In this document: positions 1 through 10,310 of the stretch, in pieces
How positions within the stretch are numbered: the stretch's first letter is position 1
Layout: every line of letters starts with the position of its first letter
NCBI RefSeq assembly: GCF_900106785.1
Contig: NZ_LT629839.1
Location: forward strand, 42,195 to 106,194
DNA from: Prevotellamassilia timonensis
GTDB taxonomy: Bacteria > Bacteroidota > Bacteroidia > Bacteroidales > Bacteroidaceae
Direction of reading: 5' to 3'
Length of the DNA stretch: 64,000 bases
The notes under the pieces: model-generated
What the model was told of the DNA's origin: nothing
Databases searched by the model: none
What the model saw: the letters and a program-made list of their open reading frames with translations, nothing else
Position numbers and translations under genes: made by a program

Positions 1-2
1 CC

Positions 3-398
3 TATGATCTGTCAAAGGCAAGTGTGGCGGACCTCCATTATATGAAGGATGTAAAACATACTTATCACGACTGTAGCATCTATGGTGACAAAGGGTATAT
101 TGGAGCTGACGTACAGCTTGACTTGTTCGAAACCGCACACATAAGACTGGAGTGTCCGTATCGGCTCAACCAAAAGGATTGGAAACCGACATTCATTCCG
201 TTTGCAAAGGCAAGAAAGAGGATTGAGACAATATTCTCACAACTTACAGACCAGTTCTTGGTCATCAGGAACTATGCGAAAATAACGAATGGTTTGTTTG
301 CCAGGATCATTGGCAAAATTAGTGCACTTACCATTCTGCAATACGTAAACTTCATTAACGACAAGCCCATTGGCAGAATTAAGTATGCACTAAATTAA
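3..398 (+). mobile_element. IS982-family transposase, 3' part (cut by window edge)
   Basis: The open frame enters from the left edge and stops at 396-398, so only the C-terminal ~131 residues are visible. The catalytic-core motif GDKGYIG (about residues 29-35 of the visible part) holds the second DDE aspartate, and the glutamate in RKRIETIF is a good candidate for the final acidic residue. This pattern and the downstream aromatic-rich helix fit IS982-family DDE transposases. The visible part has no frameshift, so the element may be intact, but its 5' half and left end lie outside the window. The right terminus was not located with certainty; the sequence just after the stop (ATTCCGCCAAC, 398-408) is a candidate end. 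Confidence 0.82.
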
Positions 399-439
399 TT
401 CCGCCAACAGGTATATATAATATATATAACACAACTATC

Positions 440-1276
440 ATGATACTGAAACACCCCCTTGCCTTCATACTTACCGCCACCCTTGCTCTTGGCACATTTA
501 CTGCCTGCAGCAACGACGACCCCGCCCCCATGCGCCCCAACCTGCCCGCCACCACGGGCAAGGCCGTGCGCAGCATCAGCCGTCTGGGAAGCATTGAGAG
601 CGGTTACGACTGGACATTCACCTACAACGACGGCCGTCTGACCCAGGCCGCAGGCACATTGCGCAAACCAAGCGCCGACACCGACCGCACCTTCAGCTAC
701 ACCAGCACCCTCAGCTACGGCCCCACATCGGTGAAAATGAGCAACACGAGTGGCGAGCGCGTTGGACTGCAACTCAACATGCAGGGCCTTGTGGGCCAAA
801 TGACGGTAAACCGCAACGTGTACCACTTTCAGTACAACAGCGACGGCCGCATGGTGTCGTGGACGCGTACCATATTCGAGAGTTCGCTGGGCGAGCTGAC
901 AGAGTACAGGTCGTCGGCCACCATCAGCTACACCCCGGCAGGTGCGCTGCAGCAGATTGTGTACAATGGCACCGACAACCGCCGCGTGTTGCTCACCTTT
1001 ACGCAGTCGGCGCAGCAAAATGTGAATGGCCACATGCCGCCCACCGTGAGCAAGGAAATGGGCATCGACGGCTTTGAACACCTCTACTACGCCGGCCTGC
1101 TTGGCAAGGCACCCACCATGCTGCCGCAGAGCATTACCTACGAGTATCCCGATGCCGCGGTGCCTACGGCCGCTACCACCACTACCTTTGAGTATGGTGT
1201 GCATGCCAACAACGTGACATTGTGCAACTACCATGTGGCCTCTGGCGCTGTGGCGAGTGTGAGCTACGGATATTGA
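440..1276 (+). CDS. Putative DUF4595-like secreted lipoprotein
   Basis: A 278-aa protein whose N-terminus is a lipoprotein signal (hydrophobic stretch ending TACS, so acylation of Cys about residue 23 is expected). The mature part is beta-rich with repeated short Tyr/Thr strands such as FTYNDGRL, FQYNSDGRM and TYEYPD, resembling the DUF4595 family of Bacteroidota surface lipoproteins, which have no established biochemical role. It starts 41 bp after the transposase gene and may be transcribed from within or beside the IS. It stands alone: the next gene is 1.2 kb away across repeats. Family assignment is from recognition of strand pattern only, so it is moderate; the lipoprotein call is firmer. 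Confidence 0.7.
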   Translation: MILKHPLAFILTATLALGTFTACSNDDPAPMRPNLPATTGKAVRSISRLGSIESGYDWTFTYNDGRLTQAAGTLRKPSADTDRTFSYTSTLSYGPTSVKMSNTSGERVGLQLNMQGLVGQMTVNRNVYHFQYNSDGRMVSWTRTIFESSLGELTEYRSSATISYTPAGALQQIVYNGTDNRRVLLTFTQSAQQNVNGHMPPTVSKEMGIDGFEHLYYAGLLGKAPTMLPQSITYEYPDAAVPTAATTTTFEYGVHANNVTLCNYHVASGAVASVSYGY

Positions 1277-1320
1277 GCGCGCAAGGCGGGTCTTGCTCGC
1301 TGATGTGCAAATATTGTTTG

Positions 1321-1842
1321 TGAGTTATGAGATCTGCCGCTAACGCGGAAACAGAAGAACATAAGGACATAAGAACATAAGATAACGTTCGTGTTAGCCG
1401 CTTAGCGCGGAAAACATAAGCAACATAAGTTTACATAAGAAACACATAAGGCCGTTGCGCGGCTAACGGCCACGGACTAACGTCCGGGTGGCCTCAAGAG
1501 ACATAAGGGCTGACGCCGTAGCGTGCCTTGGTAGCCGCTAACGCGGTAAACATAAGAACATAAGGACATAAGGGCTGACGCCGTAGCGTTACTATATGTA
1601 ATACTACGGCGTCAGCCCTTATGTCTCTTGAGGCCACCCGGACGTTAGTCCGTGGCCGTCAGCCGCGCAGCGGCCTTATATGTATCTTATGAAAACTTAT
1701 GTTCTTATGTTCCCGCGGTAAGCGGCTAACACGAACGTTATCTTCTGTTCTTATGTCCTTCTGTTCTCCGCGTTAGCGGCTGCCAAGCCACGCAACGGCC
1801 TTTTGTTCTTATGCCCTCCGCGTTAGCGGCAAATCTCATTGA
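1321..1842. repeat. Family B mosaic palindrome, copy 1
   Basis: A ~520-bp giant inverted repeat centred near 1595. Modules in order on the left arm are CCGCTAACGCGG, an 8-bp-period run of AACATAAG/GACATAAG, ATAACGTTCGTGTTA, GCCGCTTAGCGCGG, GGCCGTTGCGCGGC, GGCCACGGACTAACGTCC and GGGCTGACGCCGTAGCG; all recur reversed on the right arm. The core hairpin is 1572-1618. No plausible coding sequence is present. The function is unknown. Confidence 0.9.
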
Positions 1843-1885
1843 GCACCACATTCTCCCGGCCTCGTCACTTTCAACTTGTACACAA

Positions 1886-2330
1886 ATATTTATTCTCTCC
1901 CCGTCAGCCTACCTATAAACGAGTGTATGTACTTTTACTGCCATCTTACACTTTTCGTGCGTAACAAGTTGATATACAATGGTTCCGAGAGTGTAAGATA
2001 ATTTCAAAGCATCATACACACCCCTGCATACATCTTACACATCACACCCCGCAGCCATGCAGCCGATTGGGACGTATGCGGCGGGGTTTACACCATAGGG
2101 ACGTAGAGAAATCTGTTGGAGCAACAGACTTTTCTGTTCCCCTATGCCATGATATCGCCCTCCCGTGCTTGTGCTGTGTGGCAGTATGTGCGGTGTGTAG
2201 GTTGCGTGTAGGTGGATTTGGTAGTATCCTACACCGAGTAAAGTGTTGATAGTCAACAAGTTGCAGCGTGTTAGTGTAAGATGTAAGATACTCGGCAAGT
2301 AAAGCTTTTGTAGTATGGTAAAGGTTCCGC
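1886..2330 (-). repeat. Duplicated ~445-bp non-coding element, copy 1
   Basis: Reverse complement of this segment aligns end to end with 22757-23200 at roughly 80% identity by eye. It keeps four exact and two one-mismatch copies of GTGTAAGAT at the same places as the other copy, plus a CCATAGGG...CCCTATG inverted repeat in the middle. No shared reading frame is evident between the copies, so it is not an obvious gene. It may be a small non-autonomous mobile element, a structured RNA or a protein-binding locus; the sequence does not decide. Confidence 0.85.
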
Positions 2331-2460
2331 TACCACTAAACACAAGCACAAAACGCTACTATAATCTGCACATCTTCGTATCTGCACACCGGCACATTCG
2401 CGAGCGAAAGCGCACGACACATTTTTCCTGTCATTTCTTCTGTTTTCTGTTACTTTGCAG

Positions 2461-2468
2461 TACCTTTG
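2461..2468 (+). promoter_or_regulatory. Candidate sbcDC promoter (-7 box)
   Basis: TACCTTTG matches the Bacteroidota -7 consensus TAnnTTTG and sits 27 bp before the sbcD start. No clear TTTG lies at the expected -33 position, so only the -7 element is well supported. Confidence 0.4.
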
Positions 2469-2495
2469 CTCACCAATAAATAACAACATTGCACA

Positions 2496-3743
2496 ATGAA
2501 GATACTGCATACAGCCGACTGGCACCTGGGCAACACCTTTCACGCCCACAGCCGGCTCAATGAACACAAGCATTTCCTCAGATGGCTGCTCGGTGTGCTC
2601 AAGGAGCGACAGCCCGACGCACTACTCATTACGGGCGACGTGTTCGACTCGCCAAACCCCTCTGCCGCGGCCGAGGAACTGCTCTACGACTTCTTGCTGC
2701 GTGCCACACTCACCGTGCCGGGCCTGCAGGTGGTGATGACCGCTGGCAACCACGACTCAGCCGGACGCCTCGAGGCCCCCGCACCACTGCTCAAAACACA
2801 CAACATATACGTGCGCGGCACCATGCACTACACCCCGCAGGGCGAGCCCGACTTCGACTATTACCTGCTTCCCCTTGCCGAGCGCGCCACGGGCCAGGCT
2901 GCCTGTGTGTGCATGGCTGTGCCCTATCTGCGCAGTGCCGACTACCCCATGGGCATGACTCCCGAGCAAGGGCTGCGTTATGTGTTTGGCGAGCTGCACA
3001 AGCACCTGCGCCAGTCAGAGTTCAAGGGTCTGCCCATTGTAGTGGGCGCCCACTTCTATGCCGCCGGCGCCGAGGTGTGTCAGAGCGGCCACTCAGAGCG
3101 CCTTGTGGTGGGCGGACAAGATTGTGTCAACGCCGACGTGGTGGGCAGCAATGTGAGCTACACCGCCTTAGGGCACATACATAAGGCGCAACCCGTGGGC
3201 AAGAGCGGCAAGGCATGGTATGCAGGCAGCGCCTTGCCCATGTCGTTTGCCGAGACAGGCTACAGCCATGGTGTGCAGTGGGTAGAGATTGACCACCAGG
3301 GCGAGGCCGTGGTAGAGCGCATAAAGTATGAACCGCTGCGCCGCCTTATCACCATACCGGCCAAAGCACGCGCCGTGAGTGCTGCCGAGGCCATGGAGCA
3401 AATAGCCGCACTGCCCAAGCGCGCCAAGGGCGACATGGGCGAGGCGTGGCCCTACCTTGAGTTGCACATCGAGGAAAAGCAGCCCGAACCATCACTCATG
3501 CACGACGTGATGGAGGCCCTGGCCGACCGTGCCGTGCACTTTTGCCGCATACAGCGCGTGATGCCCGCCACCGCCGCTGCCAAGGCCGACAAGCAAGATG
3601 CCCCCTCGGCCGACGCCCTCACCACCATGCAGCCGCTCGACCTGGCCCGCCGCTACTTCGAGTCGCGCTACAACGAGCCTATGCCCGACCCCCTGGTGAC
3701 GCGTTTTGAACAAGCCTGCCACGAGGGCGCACCACAGGCATAG
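2496..3743 (+). CDS. sbcD: Exonuclease SbcD (Mre11-like nuclease subunit)
   Basis: A 415-aa calcineurin-like metallophosphoesterase. The metal-binding motifs are all present: DWH (residues 8-10), GDVFD (47-51), GNHD (84-87), H186 and GHIHK (226-230), followed by the SbcD C-terminal capping domain. With SbcC it forms an ATP-dependent nuclease that opens DNA hairpins and trims blocked ends, acting in the cytoplasm in repair and in removing long palindromes. The length is normal for SbcD. sbcC follows after 60 bp in the same direction, the usual operon. Its hairpin-cutting role is notable here because the window is unusually rich in long inverted repeats. Confidence 0.97.
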   Translation: MKILHTADWHLGNTFHAHSRLNEHKHFLRWLLGVLKERQPDALLITGDVFDSPNPSAAAEELLYDFLLRATLTVPGLQVVMTAGNHDSAGRLEAPAPLLKTHNIYVRGTMHYTPQGEPDFDYYLLPLAERATGQAACVCMAVPYLRSADYPMGMTPEQGLRYVFGELHKHLRQSEFKGLPIVVGAHFYAAGAEVCQSGHSERLVVGGQDCVNADVVGSNVSYTALGHIHKAQPVGKSGKAWYAGSALPMSFAETGYSHGVQWVEIDHQGEAVVERIKYEPLRRLITIPAKARAVSAAEAMEQIAALPKRAKGDMGEAWPYLELHIEEKQPEPSLMHDVMEALADRAVHFCRIQRVMPATAAAKADKQDAPSADALTTMQPLDLARRYFESRYNEPMPDPLVTRFEQACHEGAPQA

Positions 3744-3803
3744 TCTCATGGGGCCATAGCCCCACCTTTTTATACCACCGAACTTTACTAAACTCTCACA
3801 CTT

Positions 3804-6800
3804 GTGAAGATAGACAAGATAACTCTCTGCAATCTGACGTCGATTGAGGGAGAACAAACCATCGATTTTACCGAAGAACCCCTGCGCTCGGCCGGCCTCT
3901 TTGCCATAACAGGCGATGTAGGCTCGGGCAAGAGCACCATACTCGACGCCATCTGTCTGGCACTTTACAACCGTGCACCCCGTTTCGACAACGTGGAGCG
4001 CATACCGGCCGACGACCTCAAGCTCGTCACCGACAAGGCACAGCAGGTGCAGGCCACCAACACGGCCAGCATATTGCGCCGCGGACAAAAGCAGGGCTGG
4101 GTGAGCGTGACCTTCACCACCACCAAGGGCCACACCTACGAGGCCACGTGGAGCGTGCGTGTAAAGCGCAGCGGCACCATAGCCTCGCCCGAACGCCAGC
4201 TCACACAGCTCGCCCCCGAACATCAGGTGGTGGACAAGGCACAGCTGCAAGCCTGCATCGACGAGGTCGTAGGGCTAACCTACGAGCAGTTTACACGCAC
4301 CGTGATACTGGCACAGAACTCCTTTGCCAACTTCCTGCGTGCCAAACAGGCCGACAAGGCAGCCCTGCTCGAAAAGTTGACTGGCACAGAGGTGTACAGC
4401 GCCGTGAGTGAGCGCATATTCCGTCTGGCACAACAGGCCGAGGCCAATGTGGCCGCCCTGCAGAGCGAGATGCAAGGCTTGCTCCACACTCGCCTCGACG
4501 CCCACCTGCTGGCCGAGCAGCAAGAGCGCGCCCGTCTGCTCGAGGCACAACACCAAAATGCCGCCGACGAGGCGCAGCGCACCGAACGGCAGCTGGAGTG
4601 GATAGCCCGTTTCGACCAAGCGTCGGCACATGTGGCCCAGTGCGAGGAGGCTTATGACACAGCCACCAAAGCCTGTGTCAAGGCACGTGCCGACGAAATG
4701 CGCCTGCAGCGCTACGATGCCGTGCTCGACATGCAGCCACTCTACCAGGCCATCAAGATGCGCCGTGCCGACGTAGAGCACATCAAGGCCGACGAGGCTG
4801 CCAATGCACAGGCGCTCAACGAGGCCCGTCAGCAACTCGACAAACTGAGCCAGCAGCTCGATGTGGCGTGCGAGCGCACTGCCGATGCCGAAAAGCGGCT
4901 CGACGAGCGCCGCCCCGCCATCAACCGCGGCTATGCCCTGACGGGCGAGATAAAGGTGGCCAACGAGCAACTCAAGCGCTTGGACGAGCAACTTGTGGCT
5001 GCCACCCAAACCTATGGCAAGCGCCAGGCCACCCTGCAGACCAAGCAAGAGGAGCAGGCCAAGGTGGCCGACACCATCAAGCGCCACCAGCTGCACAAGC
5101 AGTCGCTCGAGGCACACCGCCAGATGTTCGACAAGTTCGACCTTATCATGAACAAGCTCCCCACACTCGGCGATGAAACACGCCGCAATGTAGAGAGCCA
5201 CAACAAGCAGACCGAGTTGCGCAAGCGCCAGACCGAGCTGCGCGCACAAGGCGAAAAGGCAGAGCAAGAGCAGCACAACAAGCAGGCACGCCTCAATGCC
5301 CTGAAGAGCGAACTGCTCATTCACCGCCAAACCAACCAGGGACACGACTCGGCCAAACTGCAAAAGACTGCGGCCGACAACCGCAGCCGCCTTACCGCAC
5401 TCGAGCGTGCCGCCATGCTGTGGCAGCACATCAGCGATGGGTATGCCCGCATCTCTGAAAAGACGGCCACCCAGCGCCGCGAAGAGACCGAGCTGGCACA
5501 AAAGCAAACTACCGCCGCCCGCATGGAGGTGGAGGTAAAGGTGGCCGAGGAGGCTTTCTCGCGCATAGCCACCACCTACACCCTGAGCCAGTCGCAAAAC
5601 ATTGTGCAGCTGCGCAAACAGCTCAAGGAGGGTACCGCCTGCCCCGTGTGCGGTGCCACACACCACCCCTACCACACCGAGACCGAGCGCGAGCTGGGCG
5701 AACTGCTCAGCAGCATGGCCAAGGAGTATGCCGACCTGCAGCAAGACCTCCTGCTCAAGCGTGAGCGCCTGGCCGCCATGCGCGAGGAGATAGCCGCCGA
5801 TTCCGCACGCATCGAGGCCGACGGCCGTGCGCTCGACGACCTCAAGCGCCGCCAGCAGGCCGATGTAGAGGAGTGGCAGCAGTGCGCCTACCTCGACAAC
5901 TCATTTGCCGACTGCTCGGCCACCGTCAACCGCGACGCACGCCGCATGATGATACAGCTGCTCATCGACAACACCACGCGCGCTGCCGACGAGGCCGACA
6001 AGGAACTGGAGGCTTACAACTTCCATCAAGGCCACATCAACCGTTTGAACGAGGAGATTGACGTGCTCAAAGCCGAGATGGAGACGAACCAAACCTATCT
6101 CGACAATGTGCGCACGGCCGCCCGCATAGCCTCCGCATCGGCCGAGGAGCTGCAGCAAGTCATCAACGAGTCAGATCGCGCCTGCTCCGAACTGTACACC
6201 GACCTCGACGAGATGATAACCCTCTCGGGCTGGTTTGCAGAGTGGAAGAACAATTCCGACGGGCTGCGTCTGCGCTTGACCAACCTGCATGCCGACTGGA
6301 ACAACACGTGCAAGATGCTCGACGAGGCTGAGCGCCAGCAAACGTTGCTGCATGAGGAGATAAAGAATGCTGAGGCCAATGTGGCCGAAGAGCAGCGCCA
6401 TGTGGCGGCATGCCGCGAGAGCCGCGATGCCACACGCGAGGCGCTGGGCGAAAAGGACGAGGAGCTGCGCCGCCTCATGCCCGACACCACGCCCCAAAAG
6501 GTGGCCGAGGCGCTCGAGGCCGAAATAGCTGCCACACGTGCCGCCGAGGGCCGCGTGCGCAAGGCTTGCGAGGAGGTGAAAGGCACCTTGCGCCAGCTCG
6601 AGGGACACCGCGACAATTTGCTGAAGACGCGCCTCGACAGCCAGGCCGAGCAGCAAAAGCAGCAGCAGGAGCTCGACCTCATGATACTGCGCTTTAACGG
6701 CACGCACTCGCCGGTGCAGTTTGCCGAACTCGACAGCATATTCACCGACACCACCGACTGGAAAGCCCTGCGCCAGCAGCTCAGCACCTTGAGCAATGCC

Positions 6801-7622
6801 CGCCTTGTGGCCGACAACAACCTGCAACAGGCCCGCAAAGCCTTGCAAGCTCTGCAAGGCGATGCCGCCCGTCCGGCCACCGTGCCCCTTGTCTCTGCCG
6901 CCGATGAGGCTGAGGCAGAGCAGCCCGCCGATGGCAGCCGTGCCTACTATGCCGCTTTGCAGCACACGCTCGAGCAGACACTCGATGACGCCCGCAAGCG
7001 CTTGGCCGACCTTGCCGCCCAACTCTCTGAGGTGAACGCCCGCCTGTTGGCGCACCGCGACAGCAGCGAGCGTGCCGAGGCCATGCAGCAGCGTCTTGAT
7101 GCCGCCCAGACCGATGCACGCGAGTGGGCAAGGCTCAACGCCATGTTTGGCTCGGCCGATGGCAAAAAGTTCCGCACCATGGCCCAAAGCTACACCTTTG
7201 GCTACCTTGTGGCCCATGCCAACCGCCACCTGCAGCAACTCTCGCCCCGCTATGAGTTGCGCAACATACCCGGCACCCTCACGCTCGAGATAATCGACCA
7301 CGACATGTTCGACGAGCACCGCTATGTCACCTCCCTCTCGGGTGGCGAAACCTTTGTGGTGTCGTTAGCCCTTGCCTTGGGACTTGCCTCGTTGTCGGGC
7401 TCGGGCCTGGTGATAGGTTCGCTCTTCATCGACGAGGGTTTTGGCAATCTCGACCGCGAGTCGCTCGACCTTGTGATGCTTGCGCTCTCCAACCTCGAGA
7501 ACACCCAGGGCCGCAAGGTGGGCGTGATAAGCCACACCGAGCAGATACGTTCGCAAATACAGCCACAGGTTGTGTTGTGCCGTCGGCCGGGGGGCAGTAG
7601 TTACATGATAGACGTCCGCTGA
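3804..7622 (+). CDS. sbcC: Exonuclease SbcC (Rad50-like SMC ATPase)
   Basis: A 1272-aa SMC-type ATPase starting with GTG at 3804. It has a Walker A motif GDVGSGKST (residues 37-45), very long Gln/Glu/Arg-rich coiled coils, a central zinc hook CPVC (near residue 612) where two molecules dimerise, the ABC signature LSGGE (near 1177) and Walker B LFIDEG (near 1207). Together with SbcD it forms the double-strand and hairpin nuclease complex. The GTG start is chosen because the adjacent residues MKIDKITLCNLTS match the first strand of the ATPase head and no ATG is nearby upstream. The gene is intact. Confidence 0.97.
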   Translation: MKIDKITLCNLTSIEGEQTIDFTEEPLRSAGLFAITGDVGSGKSTILDAICLALYNRAPRFDNVERIPADDLKLVTDKAQQVQATNTASILRRGQKQGWVSVTFTTTKGHTYEATWSVRVKRSGTIASPERQLTQLAPEHQVVDKAQLQACIDEVVGLTYEQFTRTVILAQNSFANFLRAKQADKAALLEKLTGTEVYSAVSERIFRLAQQAEANVAALQSEMQGLLHTRLDAHLLAEQQERARLLEAQHQNAADEAQRTERQLEWIARFDQASAHVAQCEEAYDTATKACVKARADEMRLQRYDAVLDMQPLYQAIKMRRADVEHIKADEAANAQALNEARQQLDKLSQQLDVACERTADAEKRLDERRPAINRGYALTGEIKVANEQLKRLDEQLVAATQTYGKRQATLQTKQEEQAKVADTIKRHQLHKQSLEAHRQMFDKFDLIMNKLPTLGDETRRNVESHNKQTELRKRQTELRAQGEKAEQEQHNKQARLNALKSELLIHRQTNQGHDSAKLQKTAADNRSRLTALERAAMLWQHISDGYARISEKTATQRREETELAQKQTTAARMEVEVKVAEEAFSRIATTYTLSQSQNIVQLRKQLKEGTACPVCGATHHPYHTETERELGELLSSMAKEYADLQQDLLLKRERLAAMREEIAADSARIEADGRALDDLKRRQQADVEEWQQCAYLDNSFADCSATVNRDARRMMIQLLIDNTTRAADEADKELEAYNFHQGHINRLNEEIDVLKAEMETNQTYLDNVRTAARIASASAEELQQVINESDRACSELYTDLDEMITLSGWFAEWKNNSDGLRLRLTNLHADWNNTCKMLDEAERQQTLLHEEIKNAEANVAEEQRHVAACRESRDATREALGEKDEELRRLMPDTTPQKVAEALEAEIAATRAAEGRVRKACEEVKGTLRQLEGHRDNLLKTRLDSQAEQQKQQQELDLMILRFNGTHSPVQFAELDSIFTDTTDWKALRQQLSTLSNARLVADNNLQQARKALQALQGDAARPATVPLVSAADEAEAEQPADGSRAYYAALQHTLEQTLDDARKRLADLAAQLSEVNARLLAHRDSSERAEAMQQRLDAAQTDAREWARLNAMFGSADGKKFRTMAQSYTFGYLVAHANRHLQQLSPRYELRNIPGTLTLEIIDHDMFDEHRYVTSLSGGETFVVSLALALGLASLSGSGLVIGSLFIDEGFGNLDRESLDLVMLALSNLENTQGRKVGVISHTEQIRSQIQPQVVLCRRPGGSSYMIDVR

Positions 7623-7654
7623 CGCGGCATGTGCTAATATGTCAATATGCTAAT

Positions 7655-8013
7655 GGGCTGACGCCGTAGCGTGGCTTGGCAGCCGCTAACGCGGTAAACA
7701 AAAGAACATAAGGACATAAGAACAAAAGGGCTGACGCCGTAGTATTACTAAGTAGTAACGCTACGGCGTCAGCCCTTTTGTTTCTTATAGTCTGGAACGC
7801 AGTTCCCAGACTCCAAATTATGTCTCTTATGTAGCTTATGTTCTTATGTTATCGCGGTAAGCGCTTCAAAAGTCCGCCCCTCGGCGTCAGCCCTTATGTC
7901 CTTATGCTCTTATGTCCTTATGTTTACCGCGTTAGCGGCTGCCAAGTCACGCCTCGGCGTCAGCCCATAAGCAAGCATAAGCACATTGACATATTGCCAC
8001 ATTAGCCTCGGCA
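7655..8013. repeat. Family B mosaic palindrome, copy 2
   Basis: This fills the whole gap between the convergent genes sbcC and metG. It contains the GACATAAG/AACATAAG run, CCGCTAACGCGG modules and a core hairpin at about 7727-7773 (GGGCTGACGCCGTAG ... CTACGGCGTCAGCCC). Its position between converging genes would suit a bidirectional transcription stop, though a T-run is lacking. Confidence 0.88.
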
Positions 8014-10053
8014 TCAGCCCACCTGGCTACCGGCCACCACCTTGCGGTCAACCGTCACCACCGAGAGCGAGTCGTCAAAGTTGACGGCCGACAAAATCAT
8101 GCCTTGGCTCTCGATACCATTGATAGTGCGTGGAGCCAAGTTAGCCACAAAGCAAACCTGCTTGCCCACCAAGTCCTCAGGCTGGTAGTACTGCGCAATA
8201 CCGCTTACGATAGTGCGGTTCTCGGCACCGTCGGCAATCTCAAACTTCAGCAGCTTCTTGCTCTTCTTCACCTTCTCGCACGAAAGCACAGTGCCCACGC
8301 GCACATCAAGCTTTTCAAACTGCTCGAAGGGGATATTCTCCTTCACCGGTGCAGCCTTAAAGTTAGCCGCCTCGTTAGCCTTCTTGGTGTCGAGCAACTT
8401 CTGCACCTGAGCTTCCACCACGCTGTCCTCAATCTTTTCAAACAGCAAGGCCGGTTCGCCAAGCACGTGTCCCTCGGGCAGCAAGTCAGTAGCCCCCAGG
8501 CGGTCCCATTGCGCCTCGTCGATGTGCAACATCTGACGCAGTTTCTCGCTCGAGAAGGGCAAGAACGGTTCAAAAGCAATAGCCAGGTTAGCCACAAGCT
8601 GCAATGACAGGTTAAGCACCGTCTTCACACGCTCGGGGTCAGTCTTGATCACCTTCCAAGGCTCAGAGTCAGCCAGATACTTGTTGCCGATGCGGGCCAG
8701 GTTCATAGCCTCCTTCTGCGCGTCGCGGAAGCGGAAACCCTCAATCAGGCGCTCCACCTCAGCCTTCACGTCCTTAAATTCCTCAATAGTCTGGCGGTCG
8801 TAGTCAGTCAGTTCGCCGGCAGCCGGCACCACCCCGTTGTAGTACTTCTTGGTAAGTTGCAGCGCACGGTTCACAAAGTTGCCGTACACAGCCACCAGCT
8901 CGTTGTTGTTGCGAGCCTGAAAGTCCTTCCACGTAAAGTTGTTATCCTTCGTTTCGGGTGCATTTGCTGTAAGCACATAGCGCAGCACGTCCTGTTTGCC
9001 GGGCAAGTCCTTCAGGTACTCATCGAGCCATACCGCCCAGTTGCGTGAGGTCGAAATTTTGTCGTCCTCAAGATTGAGGAACTCGTTGGCAGGCACATTG
9101 TCGGGCAGAATGTATGAGCCTTCAGCCTTCAGCATGGCCGGGAACACGATGCAGTGGAACACGATGTTGTCCTTGCCAATAAAGTGGATAAGGCGTGTGT
9201 CGTCGCTCTTCCACCACTTCTCCCAGTCGTTGGGCAGCAGTTCCTTGGTGTTGCTGATGTAGCCAATAGGCGCGTCGAACCACACATAGAGCACTTTGCC
9301 CTCAGCCCCCTCAACCGGCACCGGAATGCCCCATTCAAGGTCGCGGCTCACGGCGCGCGGTTTCAGTCCCATGTCAAACCAACTCTTACACTGTCCCATC
9401 ACATTGCTGCGCCACTCTTTGTGCTGCTCCGTAATCCACGGCTCGAGCCACTTTTGGTGCTTGTCGAGCGGCAAGTACCAGTGCTTGGTTTTGCGCAGCA
9501 CCGGTTTCGACCCGCTCACGGTAGAGCGCGGGTTAATCAGTTCGGTAGGCGAGAGCGCCGTGCCACACTTTTCGCATTGGTCGCCATAAGCCCCCTCAGC
9601 GTGGCAGTGCGGACATTCGCCCGTAATGTATCGGTCGGCCAGGAAGGTGTGCGCTTCCTCGTCGTAGTACTGTTCGCTCTCCTGCTCCACAAACTCTCCC
9701 TTGTCGTAGAGCTTGCGGAAAAAGTCCGAAGCCGTCTTTTTGTGCACCTCCGAGGTGGTGCGTCCGAACACGTCGAACGAGATGCCAAAGCCCTCAAACG
9801 ACTCGCGTATAATCTTGTTGTAGCGGTCAACCACCTCTTGCGGTGTGCAGCCCTCCTTGCGGGCGCGTATGGTGACGGGCACGCCATGCTCGTCGCTACC
9901 GCAGACAAACAGCACGTCACGTTTCTTCAGGCGCAAGTAGCGCACATAAATGTCGGCAGGCACATACACCCCGGCCAGGTGGCCGATGTGCACACCGCCA
10001 TTAGCGTATGGCAAGGCGGCGGTAACCAGCGTACGGTTAAATTTCTTTTCCAT
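8014..10053 (-). CDS. metG: Methionyl-tRNA synthetase with C-terminal tRNA-binding domain
   Basis: A 679-aa class I synthetase that charges tRNA-Met with methionine. The HIGH signature is at residues 22-25, the zinc knuckle CPHC ... CEKC at about 147-165, and a KMSKS variant in DKISTSRN near residue 333. The last ~105 residues form a Trbp111-like tRNA-binding/dimerisation domain containing LDVRVG, typical of the longer MetG form. Converges on sbcC and diverges from secDF. Upstream are two tandem promoter copies (see 10093 and 10180). Confidence 0.97.
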   Translation of the reverse strand: MEKKFNRTLVTAALPYANGGVHIGHLAGVYVPADIYVRYLRLKKRDVLFVCGSDEHGVPVTIRARKEGCTPQEVVDRYNKIIRESFEGFGISFDVFGRTTSEVHKKTASDFFRKLYDKGEFVEQESEQYYDEEAHTFLADRYITGECPHCHAEGAYGDQCEKCGTALSPTELINPRSTVSGSKPVLRKTKHWYLPLDKHQKWLEPWITEQHKEWRSNVMGQCKSWFDMGLKPRAVSRDLEWGIPVPVEGAEGKVLYVWFDAPIGYISNTKELLPNDWEKWWKSDDTRLIHFIGKDNIVFHCIVFPAMLKAEGSYILPDNVPANEFLNLEDDKISTSRNWAVWLDEYLKDLPGKQDVLRYVLTANAPETKDNNFTWKDFQARNNNELVAVYGNFVNRALQLTKKYYNGVVPAAGELTDYDRQTIEEFKDVKAEVERLIEGFRFRDAQKEAMNLARIGNKYLADSEPWKVIKTDPERVKTVLNLSLQLVANLAIAFEPFLPFSSEKLRQMLHIDEAQWDRLGATDLLPEGHVLGEPALLFEKIEDSVVEAQVQKLLDTKKANEAANFKAAPVKENIPFEQFEKLDVRVGTVLSCEKVKKSKKLLKFEIADGAENRTIVSGIAQYYQPEDLVGKQVCFVANLAPRTINGIESQGMILSAVNFDDSLSVVTVDRKVVAGSQVG

Positions 10054-10092
10054 TATATCTTGTTATATTATATATGCGTGTAAAACTTTGTG

Positions 10093-10133
10093 CAAAATTA
10101 CTGCAAAGTGAGAGATATGCAAAATAAGTGGGC
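10093..10133 (-). promoter_or_regulatory. metG promoter, proximal copy
   Basis: Read on the minus strand this gives TTTG (10120-10123), a 19-bp spacer, then TAATTTTG (10093-10100), an excellent match to the Bacteroidota sigma-factor consensus. The 41-bp segment is repeated almost exactly at 10180-10220. The -33 box also lies in one arm of an inverted repeat AAATAAGTGG/CCACTTATTT (about 10121-10151). Confidence 0.75.
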
Positions 10134-10179
10134 TGTAAAGTCCACTTATTTTCATATCCGAGCTGCCGCGTAATTTATT

Positions 10180-10220
10180 CAAAATAACTGCAAAGTGAGA
10201 GATATGCAAAATAAGTGGGC
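10180..10220 (-). promoter_or_regulatory. metG promoter, distal duplicated copy
   Basis: A 41-bp direct repeat of 10093-10133 with one mismatch. On the minus strand it carries TTTG (10207-10210), a 19-bp spacer and TTATTTTG (10180-10187), one base off the -7 consensus. It probably arose by an 87-bp tandem duplication, giving metG two start sites. Confidence 0.6.
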
Positions 10221-10310
10221 CTTTATCTGCTTACAAAACAGACTTTTTAGCGAGACCCTTTTGGGGAATTTTTAAGTTGCTTGAAACGCGCTGCAAAAAA
10301 CGCAAGCACT

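Noticed and set aside
1350-1740. Possible CRISPR array from the repeated AACATAAG/GACATAAG units
   Set aside because: The units are 8 bp, contiguous, and lack spacers of uniform length; no cas gene is present.
4275-5744. Long open frames on the minus strand opposite sbcC (up to 489 aa)
   Set aside because: They mirror a well-supported plus-strand gene; compositions (Leu/Gly/His-rich) are typical of antisense frames in GC-rich DNA and no domain is recognisable.
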